DNA of 39,208 nt from Pavlovales sp. CCMP2436 (taxonomy: Eukaryota > Haptophyta > Pavlovophyceae > Pavlovales): positions 151,098 to 190,305 of the forward strand of contig MU631526.1 of the NCBI GenBank assembly GCA_026770615.1, read 5' to 3'. Position numbers and translations under genes: made by a program. Below, piece by piece: positions 19,571-27,913 of the stretch. Below the pieces are notes generated by a model that saw nothing but the letters and a program-made list of their open reading frames with translations, was not told where the DNA came from and searched no databases. How positions within the stretch are numbered: position 1 is the stretch's first letter; each line of letters begins with the position of its first letter.

Positions 19571-20308
19571 CTATGGCAAGCCCTGCACGTCATAAGGCGC
19601 TTGCTTCTCGTCTAAAAGTTGGATTTCAATCGTGGACAAATTGCGTCGTCGTGCAGGAACGAATGGGGTAGCATCGGTCTGATAAGTGAGTATGTCTCCG
19701 TACGCAACTGACTGTGAGATGCAAATGAGGAGGTTTGTTGTGCTTGAACCGATATTTTTTTTGCTATCCGTAGTGTTGAGCTCAAAATTCTCGCACGCAA
19801 TAATAATTGATTTCGAACCTGAGAGATCGAGCATACGGGCCGTCGTAGTTGCCACACCCGTCGGAATGATAAGGTTGTCCAGTTCATTCAGGCCTATGAG
19901 CTGCATCGAAGAAGTGGCCGTGAAGATCGAGATTGAGGCCGCCTGGCTATGTTGAAATGTAAGCTTGTTTGCAAATTTGCTGTAAGTGCACGTGAGACCC
20001 GCAGTCCCAAAAGCCGATGTAGCATTCATCGCGGAGGCAAGATTGGTCCCGCTTGTGTAGTTCCCAATCGGGATTGTGGCTGTCAAGGTCTGAGATGCTC
20101 CATAAAATAAAACAAGCCTGTTGTTGGAAGCGTTGACGTTTGGCTGGACGACGGGGATGCTCGCACTCTGCACACGCACGTACATGTTCTCTTTGGAATT
20201 TAGCGATATTCCCGGGGATATATCGAACTGAAGTGCGTCTGTGCGGTTCAGTGAAATAAGGTATCGGTCCGACTGTTTTGAGGATATAAAGAGACGGTGG
20301 AGAACCAT
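19571..20308 (-). CDS. Minor capsid (penton, single jelly-roll) protein
   Basis: A 245-aa intact frame. It opens with MVLHRLFISSKQSDRYL, then beta-rich sequence with YVRVQSASIPVVQPNVN and a string of Thr/Ser-rich strands. It ends TIEIQLLDEKQAPYDVQGLP, the I-x-I-x-L-L-D-E...D-x-x-G-L ending typical of PLV and virophage penton proteins. It would close the fivefold vertices of the capsid. It lies next to the major capsid cluster and is divergent from the gene starting at 20370, with about 60 bp between them. Confidence 0.65.
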   Translation of the reverse strand: MVLHRLFISSKQSDRYLISLNRTDALQFDISPGISLNSKENMYVRVQSASIPVVQPNVNASNNRLVLFYGASQTLTATIPIGNYTSGTNLASAMNATSAFGTAGLTCTYSKFANKLTFQHSQAASISIFTATSSMQLIGLNELDNLIIPTGVATTTARMLDLSGSKSIIIACENFELNTTDSKKNIGSSTTNLLICISQSVAYGDILTYQTDATPFVPARRRNLSTIEIQLLDEKQAPYDVQGLP

Positions 20309-20352
20309 TTTGTGTAATGTTCGTTGCTACTTTTATTTACCATCATCTTTTC

Positions 20353-20369
20353 GATTAAAAATCTCAGTA
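20353..20369 (+). promoter_or_regulatory. Putative viral promoter motif upstream of the 20370 gene
   Basis: GATTAAAAATCTCAGTA abuts the ATG. It resembles motifs preceding the genes that start at 26623, 32208 and 32623. Confidence 0.35.
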
Positions 20370-20846
20370 ATGTATATCCCAAAAAATGTATATCCCAAAA
20401 GCAACTTTCAAAGACCGATGGAAAAAATACAGACCCGCTCCCAAGCACCATCGATAACCGAGGAGAACACCAATATACAAACCGTACCAATCCAGTCACC
20501 CGCCCAGACACCAATCCAAGAGCCGCAAAACTCGCTTCCAGTCGTAAAGCCTAAACGTGTCCTATCTGAGAAGCAAAAAGGTAACTATCTCAAAGCAAAT
20601 GCTCGAAGGCTGGAGATTATGGCTGACGCAAAAGCAACTCGTGTTGCCGCAGCTTTGGAGGTGAAGAGAAACGATGATGCGGTACTAGAGTACGAGATGG
20701 CGATTCGCCTGGCTGCAAAATACGGGTTCAATACTCAAATGACTCAACCGGTACATTCTCATAGAGAAGAGGAAGTTAAGCAGCCGGAAATCCCAGCACT
20801 TCGTTATCAGACACAGCCGCCTCAAAGACAATTTCGTTATGTGTAA
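20370..20846 (+). CDS. Unknown PLV protein, Gln/Pro-rich N-terminus and basic helical C-terminus
   Basis: The frame is open from 20241, but the part before 20370 overlaps the 5' end of the penton gene. The ATG at 20370 (MYIPKNVYP) or at 20418 (MEKIQTRSQ) is a better start, giving 158 or 142 aa. The N-terminal third is rich in Gln, Thr and Pro; then VKPKRVLSEKQKGNYLKANA and a charged helical region follow. It sits 23 bp before the ATPase on the same strand, so the two are probably expressed together. The function is unknown; a DNA-binding or core role is only a guess from the charge. Confidence 0.55.
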   Translation: MYIPKNVYPKSNFQRPMEKIQTRSQAPSITEENTNIQTVPIQSPAQTPIQEPQNSLPVVKPKRVLSEKQKGNYLKANARRLEIMADAKATRVAAALEVKRNDDAVLEYEMAIRLAAKYGFNTQMTQPVHSHREEEVKQPEIPALRYQTQPPQRQFRYV

Positions 20847-20869
20847 AAAAAACAAAGGCAAATACCATA

Positions 20870-21697
20870 ATGGCCGAACACACCACGCCGACAACAAGCG
20901 TTATCGAAGAGAAAAACGATATCGAATTGACTATTCCAAATTTTTCAGTCGACGACCCTTTGGGCCCGGTCCCGCCACCATTCCCAAACCAAGCCATGTT
21001 TGCAGTCTTCCTCGGTCCACCACGATCCGGCAAGACCTCGCTAAGCACGGCGCTTTTGACTCAGACAAACCCGTCCATTTACGCAGGGGTGTTCGACTCA
21101 GTCCACCTCTTTGTGCCGGCCACGTCGTTTGCATCGATGACAGATTCGCCATTCAAAAATCACAACAAAGTCCACTTTGAACTCACCAAAGATGCTCTCG
21201 AGGCGCTGATTCTTAAACTCGAGGTAACGGCAAAAAAGATGCAAAACACGCTTATTATAGTGGACGACTTCATGTCTAGTTTAAAAGAAAACAGTCTGCG
21301 TGCATCTTTTGAAAAACTCATTTGTAACAGGCGACATTTGCGGTGTAGCGTGTGGGTGATCACGCAGACATATCGATCAATCCCATTAACCATTCGCAAA
21401 CTTATTAGCGCGCTTTTTATGTTCCGTGTGAGCAATTTAAGAGAACTCGATTCTATTCGCGATGAGCTTGTGCAAAGGGACAAATCCGAGTTCCAAGAGC
21501 TATATAACCATTGCTTCCAACCAGGTGCAGACTCCCACCGGTTCATGTTCATCGATGTCACGGATGCTGTTATTTACAATAAATTTGCCAAGTTGACATA
21601 CATAAAAATGTGTGCTCATGGCATAACCAAGAATGTCAGTAGACAACATTCGTCAAGACAAAATGATGGATTGGAGCGACACAGACCCCCGGAATAA
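20870..21697 (+). CDS. A32-like genome-packaging ATPase (FtsK/HerA superfamily)
   Basis: A 275-aa intact frame. Walker A GPPRSGKTS is at residues 49-57 and Walker B TLIIVDD at about 127-133. A sensor region (VWVITQTYRSIPLTIR) follows near 162-176, the order and spacing seen in poxvirus A32-like, virophage and PLV packaging ATPases. The C-terminal part includes SHRFMFIDVTDAVIYNKF, also typical. It powers DNA entry into preformed capsids. It overlaps the start of the next small ORF (21633) and is followed by three more plus-strand genes, suggesting a compact late cluster. Confidence 0.85.
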   Translation: MAEHTTPTTSVIEEKNDIELTIPNFSVDDPLGPVPPPFPNQAMFAVFLGPPRSGKTSLSTALLTQTNPSIYAGVFDSVHLFVPATSFASMTDSPFKNHNKVHFELTKDALEALILKLEVTAKKMQNTLIIVDDFMSSLKENSLRASFEKLICNRRHLRCSVWVITQTYRSIPLTIRKLISALFMFRVSNLRELDSIRDELVQRDKSEFQELYNHCFQPGADSHRFMFIDVTDAVIYNKFAKLTYIKMCAHGITKNVSRQHSSRQNDGLERHRPPE

Positions 21698-21839
21698 AAC
21701 GACTCATTTTATTCTCAACAATCAACCATACGACGGAGCCGCCCACCCAATTTTTGGTTCTGGAAAAATCGGATCCGGAGCGCCACAATACTGGACTGGT
21801 GCGCGCCACAACGCACTAAGCGAGAAATCCCAGTCCTAA
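21633..21839 (+). CDS. Small unknown PLV protein (68 aa)
   Basis: It starts inside the 3' end of the ATPase gene in another frame (MSVDNIRQDK) and is rich in Asn, Gly and Asp. Its stop codon overlaps the ATG of the next ORF as TAATG. That tight packing supports it as real. The function is unknown. Confidence 0.5.
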   Translation: MSVDNIRQDKMMDWSDTDPRNKTTHFILNNQPYDGAAHPIFGSGKIGSGAPQYWTGARHNALSEKSQS

Positions 21840-22730
21840 TGCCACGAAACGATCATATTCTCATGGACCGGGCGGAGCGCGTTCCGAAATCAATGTTAAA
21901 TTCATACAAACCGGTTATTTACACCGACACTCTGAACGACACGTCTGGAACACCGTTTTTTAACATTCCCGAACGCCTCCAAGCAGGTCACGAGAACGCC
22001 CATTCAACGACCTAAGGACCCCGTTTGCGCCTCGTCAAGGTATCGGCGGCGGGCCTGCCGTGATCTACAACCCACTTCTCAGCCCGACCGAGATGCGTGG
22101 AAGAACCCTCGGGGCGGAGCCAATCCGTCACCCGCCCCAGAACGCGGGGGCGCCACCGCCGTCAACATACAACCCCCAGCCTCAGTATGAACCTACTCAG
22201 CCAATGCCGGAGCCGCTCGTGCCTACGCAGTATCGCGCGTTCCAATCCCCTCCGCCAGTCGTCCGCGAACCGATGATGCGGGAAATGACCCCTCCGCCAG
22301 TCGTCCGCGAACCTCGGCGCCTTTCCGATCCCCAGAGACACCCGCCACCGCATCGCCACGAAGGAACATGCAAGCACTCGCCGGCCTCCCCGCGGTCACG
22401 ATCACGGCCCCAACCCCGACGCCGCCCACGCCGCCCGTTATGCGGGTGCCCACTACGAAAGCGGCAACTCCGGCTCTGACACGAACCAAAAGCGTCGGGA
22501 GGAAGGCGGCACTAGCGTCGGCTTACATCGAATACCCAGAGGCTGGACCGTCATCCGGGCCGTACACAGAGTACCAGTCGCCTCCTACAATGTCCCGTCG
22601 GCAGATGCAACTTAATGAGCTGAACTTGGGTCTGACTGGCGACGAACTGAGTCGAATTGGAAAAATGCCAGATCTCCGGACGCGTCCGGCAAAGTCGACA
22701 CACCGAACATGCAAATCTCATGTTTGTTGA
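21839..22730 (+). pseudogene. Pro-rich PLV protein broken across three frames
   Basis: The ATG at 21839 opens 58 codons (MPRNDHILMDRAERV) to TAA at 22013-22015. The sense then continues in a second frame from about 21995 (RTPFAPRQGIGGGPAVIYNP, then long Pro-rich sequence) to about 22315, and in a third frame to 22730, where the C-terminus is ordered (MQLNELNLGLTGDELSRIGK). Each switch implies an indel, near 21990-21998 and near 22315. A direct repeat containing TCCGCCAGTCGTCCGCGAACC occurs at about 22246 and 22291 (period 45 bp), just before the second break. It was probably a flexible virion protein. No family is recognised. Confidence 0.5.
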
Positions 22731-22897
22731 ATAACGAAATCATTTTGCAAAAAATTAAAAAAAATACGGTGATCTCGGTTCGGTGGGCGGAAGGGCAGCA
22801 ATCGGAGTCGTATTTGGTGTGCACAAGCAAACTATTGACAGATTTATGGGAATGCGCAGGACTGGTGGTGCATAAAAATGTAGGTTAATGTTACAAA

Positions 22898-25111
22898 ATG
22901 GCCTCAAACTCAAACGTCTACGGGGCGCTTGATACGGCTTTGCTAGACGTGGCAATCGATCCGTACGCGATCGCGACAAGCGCGGTAACGCTATTCAACT
23001 TCACGTCCACTGAGACTCCTCAAAATCAGACTCGAGAACTTACAAAAATTATGAAGAAAAAACTACCGGTGGCAGCTGGGAACGACGAGTTGGTATTCCC
23101 GTTTGATAGTACGCTTTTTACAGCACCTCTGAGTTACGTAGCCGAAGCGGCACTCCCTGTTTCACTTAGTCTGGCGGTAACAAAAGCCGTTGGTGTGCAG
23201 TGGAGTTTTTCAAGGTCAAAGCCAATCTCCGCGGGCTGCGTCTTCGTGCTGGGCGATACAAAACAACTCCATGATGAGGCAACAACCGACCCCAAAACGA
23301 GCACTTTTACCGTCAACCATCTCATACCCGAGGGTGCGGTAGCCGAGACGACCTACCAGGTAAACATTTTTAAATTTGTTCCAGGGCAAACCCAGCAGCG
23401 GAACTTCACCTGGTCCTCGCTTGATACACCTACAGCTGTGTGCGCAAAGTGGAAATTGACAATGGAGCCGTCTGTCCTTTATGCCGGCTCCTCCCAAAGT
23501 TTTGGACATGCCGTGCTCTCATTCAACAGTACAACCGGGAAATACTTTGGTTCAATTTCAGCTAATACAGATTGGGGTGCATATACCAACGGAGTCTATT
23601 ACGAAATAGACCGTAGCAGCGGTAACAACGCGAGCAAGATAAACCTCGGTCTCAACACAAGCCCAACACTGAATTTGTTTTGGGATATCGCTATGGGGAA
23701 TCGCTCGTTCGCTAACGTTGCAAGCACCGCCTACGTGCGCTCAGGTGTCGTTATTGACGCTGCAAATCGAATTACGGTAGAAATCTTGGCCACAGGCTCG
23801 CAGCGGACAAACGCAAGACAAATAAAATACGACATCACGCGTTTCCACGACGAACAAAACGGTCTTTTAAGTTTTTTCAAACCAGCTACGCAGTACACAC
23901 TAATTTTTGCAAATAGTGATATTATTTATGACATAATTTTCTACACGGGAGACGTGCTGGTCGAGGTCAATCCAGAGGGTTCATCTAGCATCGCATTTTA
24001 CAACCAAATCTACAAACCCGTTATCCGAATTTGTGGCGGTGCTATTGTAAACAATGCGTACAGTGGGATTGTGTGCCCCATATCACGTCTTGCAGTCATT
24101 TCCAACGGATCTCGATCTTTAACCCTTAGCGACTTCACATACAAACGCCTACCAACAACTATTGGTCAAGACTCGTTTTTTTCAGGCAACATTATCGGTA
24201 GGGCGAACAATGGTGACTCATACAACATTGTCGATAGTTTGGAAATTTTGAATTCAGAACTGCTTTTATCAAAAGAAACGATCACAATTTTGAGCTGCAC
24301 TGCTACAGCCGACTCATGGCTAATAACAACAAGCAACCAATATACGCCATTCCAAGTTATTGCCACACCAGCGTATAATCCAACAACAATCAATAGTCTA
24401 AACAAGGCATCCCCAGCCTTTGCATCTACGGCAACAATTAGCAGCAATCCCAACTGGACGGTCACGGCAGGTTGGCAGGCAAGCTCAAGCTCGTATTATC
24501 AAAATAACGCCGCATTCCTATCATTTAAAGGATTCGACCGTATTAACACCACGTATTGGGCCTCAGCAGAGCTTGTATACAGTGCAGCGGGTGTGGGAAG
24601 CCAGTGGATCCAGATGGATTACCCGGAAGCGGTAAAAATGGTTCCTCATAAAATAGACCCAAATAATTTTGGTGTTGAGACACCGTACCAATGGACCCTT
24701 TCGGGATCAAATAATAATAGCAGTTTTGTGAACATCGAAACCTTTCAGTTCACTGCGTGGCAGGCAAATAAAGTAGAAGAATTTTTCACAAGCATTGCAC
24801 ACGTCCCATACAAATACTGGCGGATCAAGATCACGCTAATCAAAACGGCAAATGCCTCCATTCACTGTGTCATTTACGAGCTCGTCTTTAATACAGGGTG
24901 GTCCATTGGTATGACCTCGCTTTTGAGTGCGCAGCCGGTCGATCTTTCATCATTCCGACTCGTTCTAGACAACTCATACGGTGTTGTCATAGGCTTTTTA
25001 GACACACCGATAGATTGGCAGTTCAACCTAATGCTTACCAAAAACAGCAGGATCGTGAATTGCGGCCTGTACAACCTATCGCGATTCACCGGAATCACTA
25101 AATTAAATTAA
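22898..25111 (+). CDS. Large surface/fibre-like protein with discoidin (F5/8 type C)-like domain
   Basis: A 737-aa intact frame, strongly beta-rich (Ser/Thr/Asn/aromatic), starting MASNSNVYGALDTALLDV. Residues about 505-670 resemble an F5/8 type C domain: a W-x-A-S stretch, then SFKGFDRINTTYWASAELVY, WIQMDYPEAVKM, PYQWTLSGSNNNSSF, and KYWRIKITL with a final ELVFN strand. In other proteins this fold binds carbohydrate or membrane surfaces. With its size and place in the virion cluster, the likely role is a spike or fibre that touches the host cell. The N-terminal 500 residues are unrecognised and may hold further beta domains or trimerisation parts. It is followed after 20 bp by the lipase. 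Confidence 0.65.
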   Translation: MASNSNVYGALDTALLDVAIDPYAIATSAVTLFNFTSTETPQNQTRELTKIMKKKLPVAAGNDELVFPFDSTLFTAPLSYVAEAALPVSLSLAVTKAVGVQWSFSRSKPISAGCVFVLGDTKQLHDEATTDPKTSTFTVNHLIPEGAVAETTYQVNIFKFVPGQTQQRNFTWSSLDTPTAVCAKWKLTMEPSVLYAGSSQSFGHAVLSFNSTTGKYFGSISANTDWGAYTNGVYYEIDRSSGNNASKINLGLNTSPTLNLFWDIAMGNRSFANVASTAYVRSGVVIDAANRITVEILATGSQRTNARQIKYDITRFHDEQNGLLSFFKPATQYTLIFANSDIIYDIIFYTGDVLVEVNPEGSSSIAFYNQIYKPVIRICGGAIVNNAYSGIVCPISRLAVISNGSRSLTLSDFTYKRLPTTIGQDSFFSGNIIGRANNGDSYNIVDSLEILNSELLLSKETITILSCTATADSWLITTSNQYTPFQVIATPAYNPTTINSLNKASPAFASTATISSNPNWTVTAGWQASSSSYYQNNAAFLSFKGFDRINTTYWASAELVYSAAGVGSQWIQMDYPEAVKMVPHKIDPNNFGVETPYQWTLSGSNNNSSFVNIETFQFTAWQANKVEEFFTSIAHVPYKYWRIKITLIKTANASIHCVIYELVFNTGWSIGMTSLLSAQPVDLSSFRLVLDNSYGVVIGFLDTPIDWQFNLMLTKNSRIVNCGLYNLSRFTGITKLN

Positions 25112-25131
25112 AAAAGCGAGCACGTACTATA

Positions 25132-25923
25132 ATGCAAACAAACAAGTTCAAGCAAGACTCAATAAACCTAGCCAGAGCGACGTACATGCCCCTCCCGCAA
25201 GCCGCCGCATTCGGCGAAACGCTAGGCTACACACTCGACACCGCCCTCTCTCGCCCCAACACCATGGTCTTCGTCGATCGAAGCGGGCAGCCCACCATCG
25301 CACACCGAGGATCCGTCACCGCAAAAGACTGGCTGATCGACGATTCATTGATCGCAATTGGGGCGCACAAGAACACGGACAGACTCAATCTCGCCCGCAG
25401 CATCACGGCTGCAGCTGAGAAAAAGTATGAGAGGCCGGCGAACTCGGTCGGGCACAGCCTGGGTGGACGCCTTGCCGAGCAATCTGGATCTGGCGGTCAA
25501 ATAGTGACAATCAACAAGGCGGCGGGGTTGGGCGATATCGGCCGGCGTCAACCCAGCGGCACCAGTCAGACGGATGTGCGGACAGGCGGAGATGCGGTGT
25601 CGGCCCTGCCTAGTCTTGCGCGTCGTCCTGAAAGTCAAAAGATCGTGTATGTGAACCAACGAGGTCAGGCAAACCGGTTTCTACCGGGCCCGATCCGATT
25701 CCTGCTAAATACGGCGAAGTCACACCCCTTGGTAACTTTCGATGATCGAAGGAACGAAGAGCAAAGGAGCAAACATCGAAGGAGCAAAAACGAAGTAGCA
25801 AACATTTCTGAAAGTTATCGAGCATGCTTGAGGTCTCGCTTTTCGCACTTGTATGTGGCGCACTGGGTCGACATTGTAACGTATGCTTGGAAAAATAATG
25901 TTAAAAATAATGTTAAAAAATGA
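25132..25923 (+). CDS. Lipase (class 3-like alpha/beta hydrolase)
   Basis: A 263-aa frame. VGHSLGGRLAEQ near residue 108 is the nucleophile elbow (G-x-S-x-G) of lipases. A likely acid lies in TDVRTGGDAVSAL (about 145-158), and a likely His in KSHPLVTF near 202, in the right order for a Ser-Asp-His triad. An earlier HRGSVTAKDWLIDD matches the strand-and-lid region of class 3 lipases. Such lipases recur in polinton-like and large algal viruses, where they may help cross or leave host membranes. The last 50 residues are low-complexity Arg/Ser/Lys-rich and may be an extended or altered end. Its 3' end overlaps the convergent gene at 25913 by 11 bp. Confidence 0.7.
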   Translation: MQTNKFKQDSINLARATYMPLPQAAAFGETLGYTLDTALSRPNTMVFVDRSGQPTIAHRGSVTAKDWLIDDSLIAIGAHKNTDRLNLARSITAAAEKKYERPANSVGHSLGGRLAEQSGSGGQIVTINKAAGLGDIGRRQPSGTSQTDVRTGGDAVSALPSLARRPESQKIVYVNQRGQANRFLPGPIRFLLNTAKSHPLVTFDDRRNEEQRSKHRRSKNEVANISESYRACLRSRFSHLYVAHWVDIVTYAWKNNVKNNVKK

Positions 25924-26245
25924 CGCAGCACGGGTCTTCTTCGTCATTGACGATTTTACACTCTTCAGGTGGGAAGATAATGTCAATGTGCTTTTGTACA
26001 AGAAGTTTGTACTGGATTTCTTTGCATAAAAATTCACGTCTCCACACACTGATGAAGTTATAATTGATTTTAAAGTAAAGATTTCGGTCGTGGGAAAATC
26101 CGCCAACGATGCTTCCCTTCACGGACCTCACATTGATCAAGCGCACATCTCCGTTGATTAGTCCCATTTGATTTATCAGACGCGAGATCTCGTTTAACCT
26201 CGTTTCAAGGATTTGTAGGTTGCTCGTGGCATAGAAATTTTCCAT
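25913..26245 (-). CDS. Unknown PLV protein (110 aa)
   Basis: It begins MENFYATSNLQILETRLNEI (probable coiled helix), followed by mixed strands and an end with EECKIVNDEEDPCCVIF. The terminal C-C-V-I-F could recall a lipidation-type ending, but this is weak. It lies 9 bp after the next gene upstream on this strand (26255-26623), suggesting joint expression. An A-rich segment with ATATCCCACGATATTA precedes it, matching the word before the capsid gene. Confidence 0.5.
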   Translation of the reverse strand: MENFYATSNLQILETRLNEISRLINQMGLINGDVRLINVRSVKGSIVGGFSHDRNLYFKINYNFISVWRREFLCKEIQYKLLVQKHIDIIFPPEECKIVNDEEDPCCVIF

Positions 26246-26254
26246 TCGTGTTTA

Positions 26255-26623
26255 CTAATATCGTGGGATATTTTTTATCCTAGCGTATTCTTCTTTTTTA
26301 AGAGCAATAAAAAGTTTTATCAGCGGTGGAGTTGTACAGTACTCGACGACGATATCAAGATCCGTGTGGATCACCACCAGCTTGTACTCAGTAGCTCTAT
26401 AATGAAAACCCGCATCGTCGTCTTCGACGTCGTCTGGATCGGTGCTCACAAGCTTCCCGGTGGCCGTGTGCTGGTTCAACATGCGTATGGTGCCGATGTT
26501 GTACCCTCCCCTGTCGCGTTCGTCAAGCGGGATGTCGGCGTTTTCGTTCCGGCGGGCTACGTGTGGGTTCTTAGCGTGTTTGTAATGGAATTGTGTAAAC
26601 GAGTCCTTGTGGGTCTCTGTCAT
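26255..26623 (-). CDS. Unknown PLV protein (122 aa)
   Basis: It begins MTETHKDSFTQFHYKHAKN. It is His/Asp-rich, with an acidic patch (DPDDVEDDDAG) and a hydrophobic C-terminal part containing YKLVVIHTDLDIVVEY. No family is recognised. A good copy of the putative promoter motif lies 8 bp before its start. Confidence 0.5.
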   Translation of the reverse strand: MTETHKDSFTQFHYKHAKNPHVARRNENADIPLDERDRGGYNIGTIRMLNQHTATGKLVSTDPDDVEDDDAGFHYRATEYKLVVIHTDLDIVVEYCTTPPLIKLFIALKKEEYARIKNIPRY

Positions 26624-26630
26624 CGTTGTA

Positions 26631-26649
26631 TAGTACCGAGAGATTTATT
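26631..26649 (-). promoter_or_regulatory. Putative viral promoter motif
   Basis: On the minus strand it reads AATAAATCTCTCGGTACTA, 8 bp from the ATG at 26623. It is near-identical in form to the motif before 32623 (AATAAAAACCTCGGTA). Confidence 0.4.
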
Positions 26650-26705
26650 ACGAAAAACACATTGGTCATTTTGTAGATGTTTTTACAGGGTTTTTACAGC
26701 CCAAT

Positions 26706-27913
26706 TCAGTTCTGGAAACAGCTCGCTGGAGCTTTTTCGAACCGCTCCGTCAATTCCTCAAAGCCCCCGCCGGTGAGGTCGAGTGGCACGAGCATCCCGT
26801 CAAAAATGAGTGCAACCCTGTTATCGGCGTCTAGTGTGACCCACGCCAGGGACAGGGCGTGATGCTCCAATGTTTGCCAGGCTTGGGATAGGAGCTGTAT
26901 CTTACTCCGGTCTCCCCCTTTGGTGCAAACCTGTCTAACTTCGGCCCATCGTGGGTCTTCCCATAGGGCGTTGGCGATCATTAGCGACTCTTCGCGAAGA
27001 GAAGACAAAAATGCACTTTCACCTTTTCTTTTATCTGCACCGTGCAAAACCATGTTAATAGCTTTTTTAGCTTCGTCCATCGTGAAACAGGTTTTTTCGC
27101 ATATTGATTTGCGCGCAGCTTTTACATCCAAAGCAAGCAGCTTTAATGTTGGCACATCGTTTTCAAGCCCTTTTAGCCTTGCAATGCTCAACAACAAACA
27201 GGGTGCTGCTCCCACCATATCAACGTCAATATAAAAAAAATTGCGAGCTTTGAGCGAAGAGCTTTTGGACAACCTTGGAGGGATGCCGAACGCCACTTCC
27301 TCTCACCGTCTGAATCCACAACCCACCTTCCTTCTGTCACGGCGTACGCTCGCCCGTACTCCGTTCCGTCCGCAAGTTGTTTCCTCCTGTATGTCCGCGG
27401 TCTGTCAAACTGCTTTACTAAGGCAAGTTCTTCAACAGTCGTCTCGGGGGTTATCCAAGATTTGTCAATCATTTCGAAAAAGTAGTGGTCGTGTTGCTCT
27501 TCGTAATCGTGTTGCTCATTCTCTTCGTAATATTCTACCTCGTCGTCATCGTCGCAAAGTAGCTCCATGAACTTGAAATGCTTACAACTTGAAACATGGA
27601 ATTTGGGGATGTACAAATTATCGATTAAGACCGAGCGGACATTTCCGCGCTCCTTGAAGACCTCGAGCAGAGCCTCCGGTGTACCTTCAACTTTCTCCCA
27701 GTATTTCTCATCGTATTCACTTAAGAATTTGGGGTTTGTTGGAAGCCATGCACCCGACGCTTTGCCACTCACGATCTCCCTGTAAAACTGCGTCTCTCCG
27801 CCAGAAACCGAAATAGTGACCGCGTTTGGTGCGTACACACGGGTCGGTGGTGGACGGATCGCCTTTTGAACCTGCTTGAAACTTGGTGAGAGATAATGCC
27901 CGTGTGAAAGATA
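26706..27913 (-). pseudogene. TVpol-like (family A-like) DNA polymerase ORF with a frameshift at a T8 run
   Basis: Two overlapping frames (27838-27188 and 27296-26706) make one sense. The first ends with SLQGCPKALRSKLA; the second gives YIDVDMVGAAPCLLL, a motif A-like segment, then KKAINMVLHG like motif B, and LSQAWQTLEHHAL followed by VALIFDGMLVP like motif C. These patterns recall TVpol, the family A-like polymerase of virophages, PLVs and related transposons. The switch falls at eight A on the plus strand (27233-27240), eight T in coding sense. There is no ATG at the 5' end, and the frame is the same as that of PolB, separated only by TGA at 27914-27916. No helicase domain follows. The assignment is from motifs only. 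Confidence 0.5.
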
